Of a stretch of 64,000 bases of DNA, positions 26,842 through 35,764 are shown in pieces. Both the position numbers and the translations under genes were made by a program. Under the pieces are notes generated by a model. The model was not told where the DNA came from. It was given only the letters and a program-made list of their open reading frames with translations, and did no database searches. Within the stretch, counting starts at the first letter, position 1. Each line of letters begins with the position of its first letter. Origin of the DNA: VAXT01 sp035318925 (GTDB lineage: Bacteria > Actinomycetota > Thermoleophilia > Gaiellales > Gaiellaceae); assembly GCA_035318925.1 (NCBI GenBank), contig DATHDS010000012.1:104416-168415 (forward strand), given 5' to 3'.

Positions 26842-28182
26842 TTGCGGAGAAATCTTTGTCTATTCGGTCTAATTCTTGGGCTTCTTGCCCTCGTCGGCGT
26901 GCTCGCTGCGAGCGGCGCCGCGTCGGACCCGCCCGGCACCGTTGTCATGACCGGCCTCGACAACCCGCGCGGGCTCGCATTCGGCCCCGAGGGCGGCCTC
27001 TACGTCGCCGAGGCAGGGCGCGGGGGGCCAGGCCCGCCATGCGCGATGATTCGCGGCCAGCTCCAGTGCGTCGGCGAGAGCGGCGCGGTCTCACGACTGT
27101 GGCACGGAGATCAGGAGCGGATCGCGACCGGGCTCCCGTCGTATGCGCCGGAGGACGGCTCTGGCGCGACCGGGCCGCACGACATCTCGCTGCACGGCCG
27201 CGGCGGCGCCTACGTGACGATCGGGCTCGGCGCGAACCCGGACTTCCGGGCGGTCTTCGGGGACGGCTTCGGCCGGCTGGTTCGCGTGAAGCCGAACGGA
27301 ACCTGGGTCGGGTCCGACGACATCTCGACCTACGAGGCCGAGCACAATCCCGACCAGAGCCCGGTGCCCGACAGCAACCCGTACGGCATCCTCGCGGAGC
27401 CGGGCGGGCGGGTCGTCACCGACGCCGGGGGCAACGACCTCCTGCGGGTGGCCTCGAACGGGAACATCTCGACGCTCGGGGTCCTCCCCTCGCGGCCGCA
27501 GGGGCGGGCGACCGACTCTGTGCCGACCTCGGTCGCGGTTGGGCCCGACGGCGCGTACTACGTCGGCGAGCTGACGGGCGCTCCGTTCTTCACGGACATC
27601 GCGCGGGTCTATCGCGTCGTCCCGGGGCAGGATCCCGAGCCCTTCGGGCCGACCTTCAGCTTCATCATCGATCTCGCGTGGGGCCCCGACGGCAACCTGT
27701 ACGTCCTGCAGCTCGCGAGCGAGCCCGGCCTGGCCGGCCCCGGTGAGCTCTTCAGGGTGGAGTCGGACGGGACGAAGACGCCGGTCATCACCGGGCTCGA
27801 GTCGCCCGGCTCGCTCGTCTTCAGCTCGGACGCGCTCTACATCTCGGATCACAGCGACAGCGCGGGGACCGGCGAGGTTTTGCGCTTCGACCTTCCGCTT
27901 CCGCCGCCGCCTCCTCCACCGCCGCCACCTCCCCCACCTCCGCCTCCACCGCCTCCACCGCCTCCACCCCCGCCACCGCCGCCGCCGCGCTGCCACGTGC
28001 CGAGGGTGATCGGGCTGACGCTCAGCCGAGCGAAGACGCGGATCCGCAGAGCACGCTGCTCAGTGGGCCGCATCCGCCGCGCGCACTCGAGGCGAGTCGG
28101 CCGCGTGATCAGCCAGAGCCCGAGGCCCGGCGCGGTCAAGCCTCGCCGCTTCCCGGTCAAGCTGGTCGTCGGCCGGCGCTAG
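26842..28182 (+). CDS. secreted ScyD/NHL-like beta-propeller with polyproline linker and PASTA domain
   Basis: A 446-residue exported protein. TTG start after gaaagggagagg; signal peptide MRRNLCLFGLILGLLALVGV. The propeller portion (about residues 30-350) has repeats such as LDNPRGLAFGPEGGLYVAEAG, PTSVAVGPDGAYYVGEL and IDLAWGPDGNLYVLQ, typical of ScyD/ScyE-like proteins. An almost pure proline run of about 30 residues (encoded at 27898-27990) then leads to a C-terminal PASTA-like domain (CHVPRVIGLTLSRAKTRI...VISQSPRPGAVKP). The proline spacer would carry the propeller away from the PASTA anchor in the cell wall. Confidence 0.85.
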   Translation: MRRNLCLFGLILGLLALVGVLAASGAASDPPGTVVMTGLDNPRGLAFGPEGGLYVAEAGRGGPGPPCAMIRGQLQCVGESGAVSRLWHGDQERIATGLPSYAPEDGSGATGPHDISLHGRGGAYVTIGLGANPDFRAVFGDGFGRLVRVKPNGTWVGSDDISTYEAEHNPDQSPVPDSNPYGILAEPGGRVVTDAGGNDLLRVASNGNISTLGVLPSRPQGRATDSVPTSVAVGPDGAYYVGELTGAPFFTDIARVYRVVPGQDPEPFGPTFSFIIDLAWGPDGNLYVLQLASEPGLAGPGELFRVESDGTKTPVITGLESPGSLVFSSDALYISDHSDSAGTGEVLRFDLPLPPPPPPPPPPPPPPPPPPPPPPPPPPPPPRCHVPRVIGLTLSRAKTRIRRARCSVGRIRRAHSRRVGRVISQSPRPGAVKPRRFPVKLVVGRR

Positions 28183-28203
28183 TCAGAAACGAGAAGCGAA
28201 ACG

Positions 28204-28229
28204 AGAGGGGCGCCAGTCGGCGCCCCTCT
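28204..28229 (+). terminator. rho-independent terminator after the propeller gene
   Basis: An 11-bp perfect stem (agaggggcgcc / ggcgcccctct) with a 4-base loop, followed by ttcgttc, 22 bases after the stop at 28182. Confidence 0.85.
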
Positions 28230-28313
28230 TTCGTTCTGCCGAGCCGAGTACGGTGTCCGTTGCATCTGCGCCTGCTCCTGGGAGAGAATCCGACCCGACG
28301 AAGGAGGAGGCAA

Positions 28314-28670
28314 ATGCTCGATCACGTTGCAATCCCGGTGCGCGATGTCGAAGCGAGCCGGAAGTTCTATGACCCGCTGTTCGAGGGGCTCGGTGCGAAG
28401 GTCATGATGGAGTGGCCGGGCTTCGCGCTCTTCGGCACCGACGAGGGAATGGTTGCGCTCCGCCAGAGCGACGAGGTGACGCCGATACACGTCGCGTTCA
28501 GAACGAATCGCTCAGGTGTCGACTCGTTCCACGCGACCGCCCTGGCGGCCGGCGCGTCGGACAATGGAGCTCCAGGCATCCGGGACGACATGCACGAGAA
28601 CTACTACGCGGCATTCGTCATCGACCCGGATGGCCACAACATCGAAGCGGTCAGCCACCAACCCGAATAG
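28314..28670 (+). CDS. VOC (glyoxalase/bleomycin-resistance) family protein
   Basis: A 118-residue single-module VOC protein starting MLDHVAIPVRDVEASRKFYDPLFEGLG, where His4 is the usual first metal ligand. The closing DPDGHNIEAVSH carries the Glu ligand (Glu111). The ribosome site aaggaggagg sits just before the ATG at 28314. One module implies a homodimer. Substrate is not predictable; the family includes dioxygenases, isomerases and resistance proteins. Confidence 0.9.
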   Translation: MLDHVAIPVRDVEASRKFYDPLFEGLGAKVMMEWPGFALFGTDEGMVALRQSDEVTPIHVAFRTNRSGVDSFHATALAAGASDNGAPGIRDDMHENYYAAFVIDPDGHNIEAVSHQPE

Positions 28671-29042
28671 CGCTTTCCCGCCGACAACGCGAGCAGTCCG
28701 ATCGCAACCGCGGCTAGGACTCTCAGGAACGGAGCTCCCGGCGCAGGGACGACCTGTCAGCCGCGTTCGTAGACGCGGGCGCCGTGATCTGCGCAAGGTG
28801 CTGCGCCAGGGGGCTCTTGCGGTCGATCTTCACGACGATGAACTCTCCCGGAAGCGAGACGCCGCGTGCGACGCTCTCTTCCGGGTTTCCGCACGGCGTG
28901 GAAGGAGAGCACCTTAAGGGGCCGGAAGTACTACGAGCCGTCCGGCTCGGGCGAGGAGACGGCGGACGACTGGGCCTTCTCTAGCGCGTGATCGCGTTGG
29001 TCGGCGCCGGCGCGCCGGGACGTAGCCGCTGCAACCGGGTCG
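28671..29042. other. gene-poor stretch, possible remnant
   Basis: No convincing gene in 372 bases. A few short frames exist (for example a fragment ending RKYYEPSGSGEETADDWAF near 28925-28983), which read like the tail of a decayed gene, but no start, length or family supports them. Confidence 0.5.
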
Positions 29043-30437
29043 TCATCGGGTCGCGGCCGACGCCGGCGGGCGGTGGCCTCCCAATGGGCTTTCGTTGACC
29101 AGGCTCGGGGACGGAATGATCGTCTTCACCGGATTCAGTTTGCCGGCTTTCTGTTGGTAGATGGTCACCGTGTTCAGGCTCGTGTCGCCGTTTGGATCGA
29201 TCGAGAAAGTGCCAAGGATGCCGTTGCTGACCTTCGTCTGGAGCAGGTTTCTCGTCACCGAGGTTCGCGTCCCGTCCGACTTGGCGATCGCGTCCAGCAG
29301 GACGAGCATCGCCTGTGCGGCATAGACGGAGTCCTGGCTCGGCGTGGCGCCGATCTGCTTGCCGAAGTCCTTGACGAAGGTCGCCCCGGCGCCGGTCAGA
29401 GTGTCGGGTGGCTGGCCGGCGACGCTGATGTACGAGCCGTTTGCGGCCGGGCCGTTCAACTGCGGATCGTAGAAGCCGTCCGGCATCAGGATCTTCCCGT
29501 TGAAGCCCGCCCTCAGGTCCTTGATCAGCTCCGCACCGTTGTTGCAGCTGAGGCCGCCGAGGAAGACTCCGTCGGCGCCCGACAGGTTGACCTTGACGGC
29601 GAGCGCCTCGTAACTCGACGCGTTCGCGTCCCAGCTTTCGAAGCCGGGGACTTTGATTCCGAGCTCGAGCAGCGACTTCCGCATCCCGAACGCGACGCCG
29701 TGGCCGTAGGTCTCTCCGTCGTTGAGGACAAAGACGCTCTTCAGCCCCAGCTGCTTCGCCCAGAGCGCGTCGGCTGCGCCCTGGAAGTCATCGGCGGCGA
29801 TGACGCGGGCGTAGTTTCTCGTTCCTGTCGGGTAGTACGGGTCCGGCTCGTCCGGCGCGGCGCCTGGCCCGCCGTGCGTGAGCCCGGGCGCTGTGTTCGA
29901 CGGGCTCACGATCGCCAACGGGTCCGGCTGCGCCCGGTTGAGGATCGGTATCTCGATCTTGGCGCAGCCGGAGTTATAGGTACCGACGATGCCGATCACC
30001 GACTGGTCTTCCGCGTAGGCGCGCGCGTTCGAGGCGCACTTGGCCGAGTCCCAATAGCCCGTCCCCGCCGTCGAGTCGTCGCACGACTGGTACGCGACCT
30101 TGTACTTGCCGGCCCTGTAGTTCCGCTGCTCGAGGACGAACTGGATCGCCCTCACCATCTCCTCGATCTGCTCCCGGCCCTCGATCTGAAACGGGAGGTC
30201 GGACGCGACAATGAGCTTCGCGTCGCTCGGCCCCTGCGGCTGCCTACAGGCAGAGGACGGGAGGGCGATCAGGCTGCCGCCCCGACGTCCGTGTGCGCTC
30301 GATCCGCTCCCAGGGCCGCATGCCGCCGACGCCGCAAGGGTGAAGAAGACTGCCGCTGCGAACGCACACATTGCCGGGTCCCACCGCGAAAGCGTTCCCT
30401 CGCCTGGCAGCTGTGCCTCCTCCGTCCGCCGACGCAC
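29043..30437 (-). CDS. ABC transporter substrate-binding protein (branched-chain amino acid type)
   Basis: A periplasmic-binding-protein type I lipoprotein of up to 464 residues. The mature part begins AKLIVASDLPFQIEGREQIEEMVRAIQFVLEQRNYRAGKYKVAYQSCDDS, the LivJ/Leu-Ile-Val layout, with VIGIVGTYNSGCAKIEIPILN and VLNDGETYGHGVAFGMRKSL as further family blocks. The signal region CAFAAAVFFTLAASAACGPGSG ends in a plausible lipobox Cys. The GTG at 30437 keeps a basic N-region; an ATG at 30371 is an alternative start. No permease or ATPase genes are adjacent. It is the last gene before the first tRNA-Ala repeat. Confidence 0.85.
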   Translation of the reverse strand: MRRRTEEAQLPGEGTLSRWDPAMCAFAAAVFFTLAASAACGPGSGSSAHGRRGGSLIALPSSACRQPQGPSDAKLIVASDLPFQIEGREQIEEMVRAIQFVLEQRNYRAGKYKVAYQSCDDSTAGTGYWDSAKCASNARAYAEDQSVIGIVGTYNSGCAKIEIPILNRAQPDPLAIVSPSNTAPGLTHGGPGAAPDEPDPYYPTGTRNYARVIAADDFQGAADALWAKQLGLKSVFVLNDGETYGHGVAFGMRKSLLELGIKVPGFESWDANASSYEALAVKVNLSGADGVFLGGLSCNNGAELIKDLRAGFNGKILMPDGFYDPQLNGPAANGSYISVAGQPPDTLTGAGATFVKDFGKQIGATPSQDSVYAAQAMLVLLDAIAKSDGTRTSVTRNLLQTKVSNGILGTFSIDPNGDTSLNTVTIYQQKAGKLNPVKTIIPSPSLVNESPLGGHRPPASAATR

Positions 30438-30510
30438 CTGTCTCGATCGACGAACTGAAAGATACAGCCGTCGTGGAGGTTGACCCGCTCTTAGTTTGAC
30501 ATCAAGCGAA

Positions 30511-30552
30511 TGGAGCTAGTCGGACTCGAACCGACGACCTCCTGGGTGCGAT
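30511..30552 (-). repeat. attachment-site copy 1: 3' half of tRNA-Ala
   Basis: 42 bases identical to the 3' part of the intact tRNA-Ala(CGC) at 58658-58699, from the anticodon loop to the discriminator base. The 5' half of a tRNA is absent next to it, so it is a duplicated integration core and not a gene. Confidence 0.9.
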
Positions 30553-30655
30553 TGCGGCGCAAACCTTCGCCATTGTTCGCCATGTGTTCCGATTCCGCCT
30601 GGTGTGCCGATTTGGGCAACGCGGCTTCGCCAGCGTTTGCCATCGTTCGCCATGG

Positions 30656-30679
30656 CTACTTGACCAAAACTTGACCACG
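30656..30679 (+). repeat. arm-type repeat, left end of first element
   Basis: 24 bases containing two acttgacca units with an 11-base period, identical to 43513-43536 at the other end of the same element. Spacing of one helical turn and position about 100 bases from the core fit integrase arm-type sites. A second pair of similar words (ttcgccattgttcgccat at about 30566 and tttgccatcgttcgccat at about 30637) lies between core and arm. Confidence 0.6.
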
Positions 30680-30716
30680 CGAGTCGGCCAGGCGCCGTCC
30701 CGCGTTCAATCAGGCG

Positions 30717-30890
30717 AGATGGCTTTGCGCTGGACGGCCGCCGGCATGCTTGAAGCCGAACGCCAAATTCCGCAGGATCATCGGCTACCGCGACCTCGCC
30801 AGCCTCGCCCTCGCAATCGAACGCCACCTAGCCCACACGACCGTCCCGTCCCCGACTGAGGAGGCGGGCGCGGCGCAGAGGCGGGCACCG
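30717..30890 (+). pseudogene. C-terminal remnant of an IS256-family transposase, frameshifted
   Basis: Translation gives LRWTAAGMLEAERQ, then after removing one extra a (near 30767) FRRIIGYRDLASLALAIERH. Joined, this is the usual C-terminus of IS256/Mutator transposases. Only the tail is left; no DDE domain or inverted repeats are seen. A second, shorter tail with the same downstream words lies at 33983-34060, so a cyclase gene sits between two decayed copies. Confidence 0.65.
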
Positions 30891-31005
30891 GTGGTTCCTT
30901 TCGCTCCGGCAAACGCGGGAGGAGGTGACCGAGGCAGGTGAGAAGCCGCTTCGGCAAGCCGACGCCGCGGTTGTCGTGGGTGGGGATGCGATCTAGTCTC
31001 GTACC

Positions 31006-33954
31006 GTGCTGGTTTGCGCGAGTTGCGGGCACGAAAACACCGAGGACGCCAAGTTCTGCGAGGAGTGTGGCTTCTCGTTCGCCGCTGCGCTGGCGGTCGT
31101 GAAGGAGCGGCGCAAGACGGTGACGGTTCTCTTTTGCGACGTGATGGGCTCGACGGCCCTCGGCGAGGCGCTCGATCCGGAGCGGTTGCGGACGCTGCTG
31201 GCGCGCTATTTCGAGCGGATGAAGGCGATCGTCGAGCGGCACGGGGGCAGCGTGGAGAAGTTCATCGGCGATGCGGTGATGGCGGTGTTCGGGGTGCCGG
31301 TCGTGCACGAGGACGACGCGCTGCGTGCGCTGCGGGCGGCGGTGGAGATGCGCGACGCGCTGCCCGAGCTTGGAATCGAGGGGCGGATCGGCGTGATGAC
31401 GGGTGAGGTGGTGACGGGAACAGAGGAGCGGCTGGCGACGGGCGACGCGGTGAACGTGGCGGCGCGGCTGGAGCAGGCGGCGCAGCCGGGCGAGGTGCTG
31501 GTCGGGGAGCCGACGCTCGCACTCGTCGAGGGCGCGGTCGAGGTCGAGCCGGTCGAGCCGCTCGTGCTGAAGGGCAAGGCGGAGCCGGTGCCCGCGTACC
31601 GGCTCCTGGGTGTGCGCGAGGCGCCGGAGCGTCGGCACGAGGCGCTGTTCGTCGGCCGTGAGCGCGAGCTCGCGACCGTGCGGGGAGCTTGGGAGCGGGT
31701 GCGCGCGGAGCAGCGCTGCGAGCTGGTGACGGTCGTCGGCGATGCCGGCGTCGGCAAGTCCCGGCTTGCGGCAGAGGCACTCGCTTCGATCGAGACGCGG
31801 CTCGTCCGCGGCCGCTGCCCCCCTTACGGGGAGGGGATCACCTACTGGCCGGTCGTCGAAGTTGTCAAGCAGCTCGACGCATTGCCGTCTGATCCGGCGG
31901 CCGCCGCGGCGATCCGCTCGCTGCTCGGCGAGACCGACGCGGCGACCTCGGCGGAGGAGATCGCCTGGGCGTTCCGCAAGCTCCTCGAAGAGCAGGCGCC
32001 GCTCGTCGTCCTGTTCGACGACGTCCAGTGGGGCGAGGAAACGTTCTTCGATTTGGTCGAGCACGTCGCGCTGCTCTCCAGCGGCGCTCCGATGATGCTC
32101 CTCTTCATGGCCCGGCCGGAGCTGCTCGACCGCCGCCCGTCCTGGTCGGTGACGGTGCGGCTCGAGCCGTTGGGCAGCGAGGACGTCAACCGCTTGGTCG
32201 GGGCGCGTGTACCGGAGGAGCTGCGCGCGAAGATCGCCGATGCGGCAGGCGGCAACCCGCTGTTCATCGGAGAGATGCTCGCGATGGCCGAGGAAGCGGG
32301 TGGCGAGGTCGTCGTTCCACCGACGCTGCGAGCACTTCTTGCCGCCCGCCTCGACCAACTCGACACCGCCGAGCGGCGCGTCCTGGAGCGAGGCGCGGTC
32401 GAGGGTGAGATCTTCCACCGCGGCGCAGTGCAGGCCCTCGCTCCCGAGGAGACCCAGGTCACCCCGCGCCTGGCTGCGCTCGTACGCAGGGAGCTGATCC
32501 GCCCCGACAAGGCGCAGTTCGCGGGCGAGGATGGCTTCCGCTTCCGGCACCTGCTGATCCGCGACGCCGCCTACGACGCGCTCCCCAAATCCACGCGGGC
32601 GGAGCTGCACGAGCGCTTCGCCGACTGGCTGCAGCAGCGCGGGGAGGAGCTGGTTGAGCTGGACGAGATCCTCGGCTACCACCTTGAGCAGGCCGTCCGA
32701 TACAAGCAGGAGCTCGGCCAGCCCGACGCAGCTCTCACGGAGCGCGCGGGCGAGCGGCTCGCTGCCGCCGGCCGGCGCGCGCTCTGGCGGGGCGACGAGC
32801 GCGCCGCCGCCGGACTGCTCGAGCGTGCGCTCGTGCTAACGCGGCCGGCGCGGGTGGACGTCGTGCTCGAGCTCGACCTCGCGCAGGCGCTCTTCCGGGA
32901 AAGCCCAAAGGCCGCAGCAACTGCCGACGCCGCCGCCGAGCGCGCGCGGGTCGCCGGGGACGAGACCGGCGAGGCGCTCGCGCGTGTCGGCGCTGCTTAC
33001 TACCGTGTGTTCTTTTCGGCCGATCCCGCGGTCAACGAGCTGGAGGAACTCGCGCGGAAGGCGCTGCCGCTGCTCGAGCAGGCGGAGGACCACGCCGGCT
33101 TGGTGCACGTCTGGAATGCGCTCGGCTATGGGGTTGCGAACTGGCGGTGCCGCTTCGAGGACTGGACACACGCGGGCGAGCAGGTGCTCCGCCACGCCCG
33201 GCTGGCCGGACAGCGCAGCTCGAAACTCTTTTCCGAGAGCGCGCTCGCCCTCGGGCCGCGGCCTGCAGACGAGGCGCTACGCACGCTTGACGCGCTCCTT
33301 CCCGAGAACCCGCATCCCTTGCCGCTGCTGACGCGCGCCTGGCTGCTCACGATGCTTGCCCGCTTCGAGGAGGCGTCGCAGATTGCGCGCGAGGCCGGCG
33401 AGCGGTGGCGCGAGCTGACGGGCGACGACGAGGTCGACTGGATCCTGGCGCTCGTCGCGGCGACCGCGGGGGACCACGAGGCCGCCGCCGAGCATCTACG
33501 CCGGTTCTGTGAGCTGGCCGAGGTGCGCGGTCAGCGCGGCTTCCTCTCAACCTTCTCATCGATGCGCGGCCGCTCGCTGTGCGCGCTCGGACGCCACGAC
33601 GAGGCCGAGCCGCTCGCCCAGCTCGGCCGGGAGATCGGAGACGAGCAGGACGCCATCGGGCAGGCACTCTGGCGGCAGGTACAGGCGCTCGTTCACGCCC
33701 GCCGCGGCGAACACGCCGAGGCGGAGCAGCTCGCCCGCGAGGCCGTCGCAATCACGGAGCGCACGGACTCGTTGAACTTGCAAGGGGACGCGCTCTGCGA
33801 CCTCGCCGAGGTGCTGCACGCCGCCGGCCACACTAGCGGGGCCGCCGCCATGCTCGACCAAGCGCTCGAGCGCTACGAGCGGAAGAAGAACCTCGCCATG
33901 GCCGCGCAGGTCCGTGAACGCTTCGGTGAGCTCCAGAACGCAGCACCGCGGTGA
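31006..33954 (+). CDS. adenylate/guanylate cyclase domain plus AAA ATPase and TPR regulator (second copy)
   Basis: A 982-residue signalling protein starting at GTG. A single zinc ribbon (CASCGHENTEDAKFCEECG) leads into a cyclase homology domain (TVLFCDVMGSTALGE, EKFIGDAVMAVFG, ATGDAVNVAARLEQ), with both metal Asp residues kept. An AAA/STAND ATPase follows with Walker A GDAGVGKS and Walker B VVLFDDVQWGE, then TPR-like helical repeats to the end. It has the same domain plan as the gene at 22273 but differs in sequence, so it is a family member and not a recent copy. It lies between two IS256-like remnants, consistent with past mobilisation. Confidence 0.9.
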   Translation: MLVCASCGHENTEDAKFCEECGFSFAAALAVVKERRKTVTVLFCDVMGSTALGEALDPERLRTLLARYFERMKAIVERHGGSVEKFIGDAVMAVFGVPVVHEDDALRALRAAVEMRDALPELGIEGRIGVMTGEVVTGTEERLATGDAVNVAARLEQAAQPGEVLVGEPTLALVEGAVEVEPVEPLVLKGKAEPVPAYRLLGVREAPERRHEALFVGRERELATVRGAWERVRAEQRCELVTVVGDAGVGKSRLAAEALASIETRLVRGRCPPYGEGITYWPVVEVVKQLDALPSDPAAAAAIRSLLGETDAATSAEEIAWAFRKLLEEQAPLVVLFDDVQWGEETFFDLVEHVALLSSGAPMMLLFMARPELLDRRPSWSVTVRLEPLGSEDVNRLVGARVPEELRAKIADAAGGNPLFIGEMLAMAEEAGGEVVVPPTLRALLAARLDQLDTAERRVLERGAVEGEIFHRGAVQALAPEETQVTPRLAALVRRELIRPDKAQFAGEDGFRFRHLLIRDAAYDALPKSTRAELHERFADWLQQRGEELVELDEILGYHLEQAVRYKQELGQPDAALTERAGERLAAAGRRALWRGDERAAAGLLERALVLTRPARVDVVLELDLAQALFRESPKAAATADAAAERARVAGDETGEALARVGAAYYRVFFSADPAVNELEELARKALPLLEQAEDHAGLVHVWNALGYGVANWRCRFEDWTHAGEQVLRHARLAGQRSSKLFSESALALGPRPADEALRTLDALLPENPHPLPLLTRAWLLTMLARFEEASQIAREAGERWRELTGDDEVDWILALVAATAGDHEAAAEHLRRFCELAEVRGQRGFLSTFSSMRGRSLCALGRHDEAEPLAQLGREIGDEQDAIGQALWRQVQALVHARRGEHAEAEQLAREAVAITERTDSLNLQGDALCDLAEVLHAAGHTSGAAAMLDQALERYERKKNLAMAAQVRERFGELQNAAPR

Positions 33955-33982
33955 GTGCTCCCGTCATACCGGTGCGCTGTTG

Positions 33983-34120
33983 CCAAAGCTCGCCGTTGTG
34001 ATTGAGCGCGACCTCGCTCGAACGACCGTCCCGTCCCCGACCGAGGAGGCCCTATTCTCGTCACCGCCTGACCATCAACACCGGGACCGCCCGTCGCGAA
34101 GTTCCACGACAAGCGGGACA
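33983..34120 (+). pseudogene. second IS256-like transposase tail
   Basis: Reads KLAVVIERDLARTTVPSPTEEA, matching the tail of the remnant at 30717 (LALAIERHLAHTTVPSPTEEA). The DNA word at 34022-34050 repeats 30837-30865 with one mismatch. It begins about 30 bases after the cyclase stop. Confidence 0.6.
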
Positions 34121-34258
34121 TCCTCGGTAGCGGGGCGGGATGACCTCAGGTGATGCGCCCGAACGGCGTGCCGCACCTTACCCGCCACTAGCCGTTCCGA
34201 GCCGGCGGTCCTCGGGCGTCCCGAAGAGCAAAAGGCCTCGTTTCCGGGCCCTTTCGAG

Positions 34259-34327
34259 TAGCGGGGGCAGGATTTGAACCTGCGACCTCCGGGTTATGAG
34301 ACGTCTGTTGCCAGATCAGGTGACACC
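34259..34327 (-). repeat. 3' fragment of initiator tRNA-Met, copy 1
   Basis: 34259-34300 is complementary to the 3' half of a bacterial initiator tRNA-Met: anticodon loop CTCATAA, CCC run in the stem, AGGTC variable loop, T arm and CCCCGCTA end. The 5' half is missing. The fragment and the bases after it (to 34327) are repeated 3370 bp downstream at 37631-37697. A hairpin (aaggcctcgtttccgggccctt) lies just beyond its 3' side at about 34231-34253. It reads as a former attachment core of another element. Confidence 0.7.
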
Positions 34328-34452
34328 GGAAGCCGCATGTTTGCGTCATCTCAGATCACCTAAGGTCAGCTCAGGTTGCAGACGAATCGGGCTCGGAATC
34401 TTTGCCCGAGTTTGCCGATGAACGACCTCGGCGAGGGTCCAGTAGGCTGGGG

Positions 34453-34516
34453 GTGGAGGCGAGGATTCACCACGGACGCATATAACCCCGGCCGTTGAAC
34501 GTCCGCCTGGCTGCGC
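34453..34516. repeat. imperfect 62-64 bp repeat, copy 1
   Basis: Starts gtggaggcgaggattcacca and ends ctgcgc. About 80 percent alike to 35179-35239. It lies in a 528-base gap with no supported gene (34301-34828), which also holds a GC-rich hairpin at about 34559-34592. Confidence 0.55.
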
Positions 34517-34828
34517 GGTACCGCAACTGGCGGGGTCGAGGCTTCTACTAACGAAAAGGGCCCCACGCTCCTGCGGCCAGGCGCGGGGCCTCATTGCCGA
34601 GAGACCCAAAGTGGCCGACCGGAAGGCAGGCACCAGGACAGCATTTCGGTGTGCGAGCAAGGTGCGAGCCGACGCGCCGTGAGCAAATTGCAACCCCCAT
34701 CGCCGGGGCAGCCTGTAAGGGTGACAGCCGGCTGGAGTGTATTACCGATACGGGCTGGGGCGGTTGCGGCGCCGCCCCGGCCCTATCCAACAGTCGTTCC
34801 ATCCCTGGGCGGGGATAGGCTCAGCCGA

Positions 34829-35143
34829 GTGGACGTCGTGATCGAGGTCGCCAGCCAGCCGTATCCACTCAAGGAGGAAGCGGCGACGCACATGGCCGAG
34901 AACCTGAGGGTGAGGGCGGCGCACGAGCCTGGCGCCGAAGGAACCGTAGGAGCTCGGGCCGTTGCCGACGCGATCGAGCTCCGGCTGATCGAGGACAGAG
35001 CCGACCCGATCACCCTGGGCGGAGACGGGGCCGAGGCCGTCTTTTACGCGCTGAACGCCCCGACCAGGGGCAGCGAGCGGCCGTGGGCGCTCTACGACGC
35101 CGTCAAACGGCTCCACGACGAGCGGCTTCGCCAGAAGAGCTAG
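34829..35143 (+). CDS. hypothetical protein
   Basis: A 104-residue soluble protein starting at GTG (VDVVIEVASQPYPLKEEAATHMAENLR). It looks like a mixed alpha/beta fold: EGTVGARAVADAIELRLIEDRADPITLGG, then a final helix (WALYDAVKRLHDERLRQKS). Third-position GC and amino-acid mix are protein-like. No family recognised; the start is uncertain because the frame is open upstream. Confidence 0.5.
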   Translation: MDVVIEVASQPYPLKEEAATHMAENLRVRAAHEPGAEGTVGARAVADAIELRLIEDRADPITLGGDGAEAVFYALNAPTRGSERPWALYDAVKRLHDERLRQKS

Positions 35144-35178
35144 GACAGCGTGCCCGTCGCGTTTGGCCTGCACGCGGA

Positions 35179-35239
35179 GTGGAGGCGATGATTCACCACG
35201 GGCGTATGTACCCGACCGTTCCACGTCGGCCGGCTGCGC
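35179..35239. repeat. imperfect 62-64 bp repeat, copy 2
   Basis: Pairs with 34453-34516. Both copies share gtggaggcga, gattcaccacgg, ccgttg/ccgttc, a gtcc/gtcg centre and ctgcgc. It lies in the 281-base gap after the hypothetical gene. Confidence 0.55.
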
Positions 35240-35424
35240 TGGGCTTGCCAGAGGAGTAGGGTGGTCTCGACTGGCCCTGCTGCCAGAACCCCCCCGGCCG
35301 GAAGCCCGTAGGCCACCGACGCGCCCCCCATAGCGCGCGCGAGGCGAGGAGCCAAGGCAAACAGAGTTCAGACTTGCGGGGCCAGCACCATTGTCGAGCA
35401 GGGGGCGCGATCACGGCTCGTTAC

Positions 35425-35661
35425 ATGCTTCGGCTAAAGACGCAGGGCGAGCCCGACCGCTCGGCCGACTTTGGCGCTGGCGAGCACGCGTATGTGAAGG
35501 GCGACATCGTCAAGCTTGCCGAAGGCGGACTCTGGCGTGTCGAGAGGCTCAGGCCCGTTGACGAGCCGTTCCGCGCTGAACTGACCTGCGTTTCCTTCCG
35601 AGCCCCGGCTGAGCGGAAGCCGACGAAGGACCTACTGGTCAAACCGCGCGTTCGAAGCTGA
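35425..35661 (+). CDS. small hypothetical protein
   Basis: A 78-residue soluble protein, MLRLKTQGEPDRSADFGAGE at its start, then a strand-rich centre (YVKGDIVKLAEGGLWRVERL, AELTCVSFRAP) and a basic tail. The fold could be a small SH3/beta-barrel. ATG at 35425 is the first start giving a balanced protein. No family recognised. Confidence 0.5.
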   Translation: MLRLKTQGEPDRSADFGAGEHAYVKGDIVKLAEGGLWRVERLRPVDEPFRAELTCVSFRAPAERKPTKDLLVKPRVRS

Positions 35662-35764
35662 GGGATTGGCGATTTCGATCGGTAGCTCGCGAGCGTAGGC
35701 TACGCAGGTTGCAGATACGGGTCGACTCGCCGTAGAGTCGGCACGCTCTAACGAAAGGATCACA

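Noticed and set aside
28784..28984. 66-residue plus-strand frame after the VOC gene
   Set aside because: No ribosome site, no homology pattern, and a better reading exists in another frame for only part of it.
30511..30552. Functional tRNA-Ala gene here and at 43605
   Set aside because: Only the 3' 42 bases are present; no pairing partner for the acceptor or anticodon stem.
22273..33954. The two cyclase/ATPase genes as a recent duplication
   Set aside because: Zinc-ribbon number, length and sequence differ clearly; they share only the family architecture.
34259..34327. Functional tRNA-Met gene
   Set aside because: The 5' half (acceptor, D arm, 5' anticodon stem) is missing; the same holds for 37631-37697.
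34453..35239. tmRNA-derived attachment sites
   Set aside because: Resemblance to the tmRNA 3' end is too weak without a covariance search; left as an unexplained repeat.
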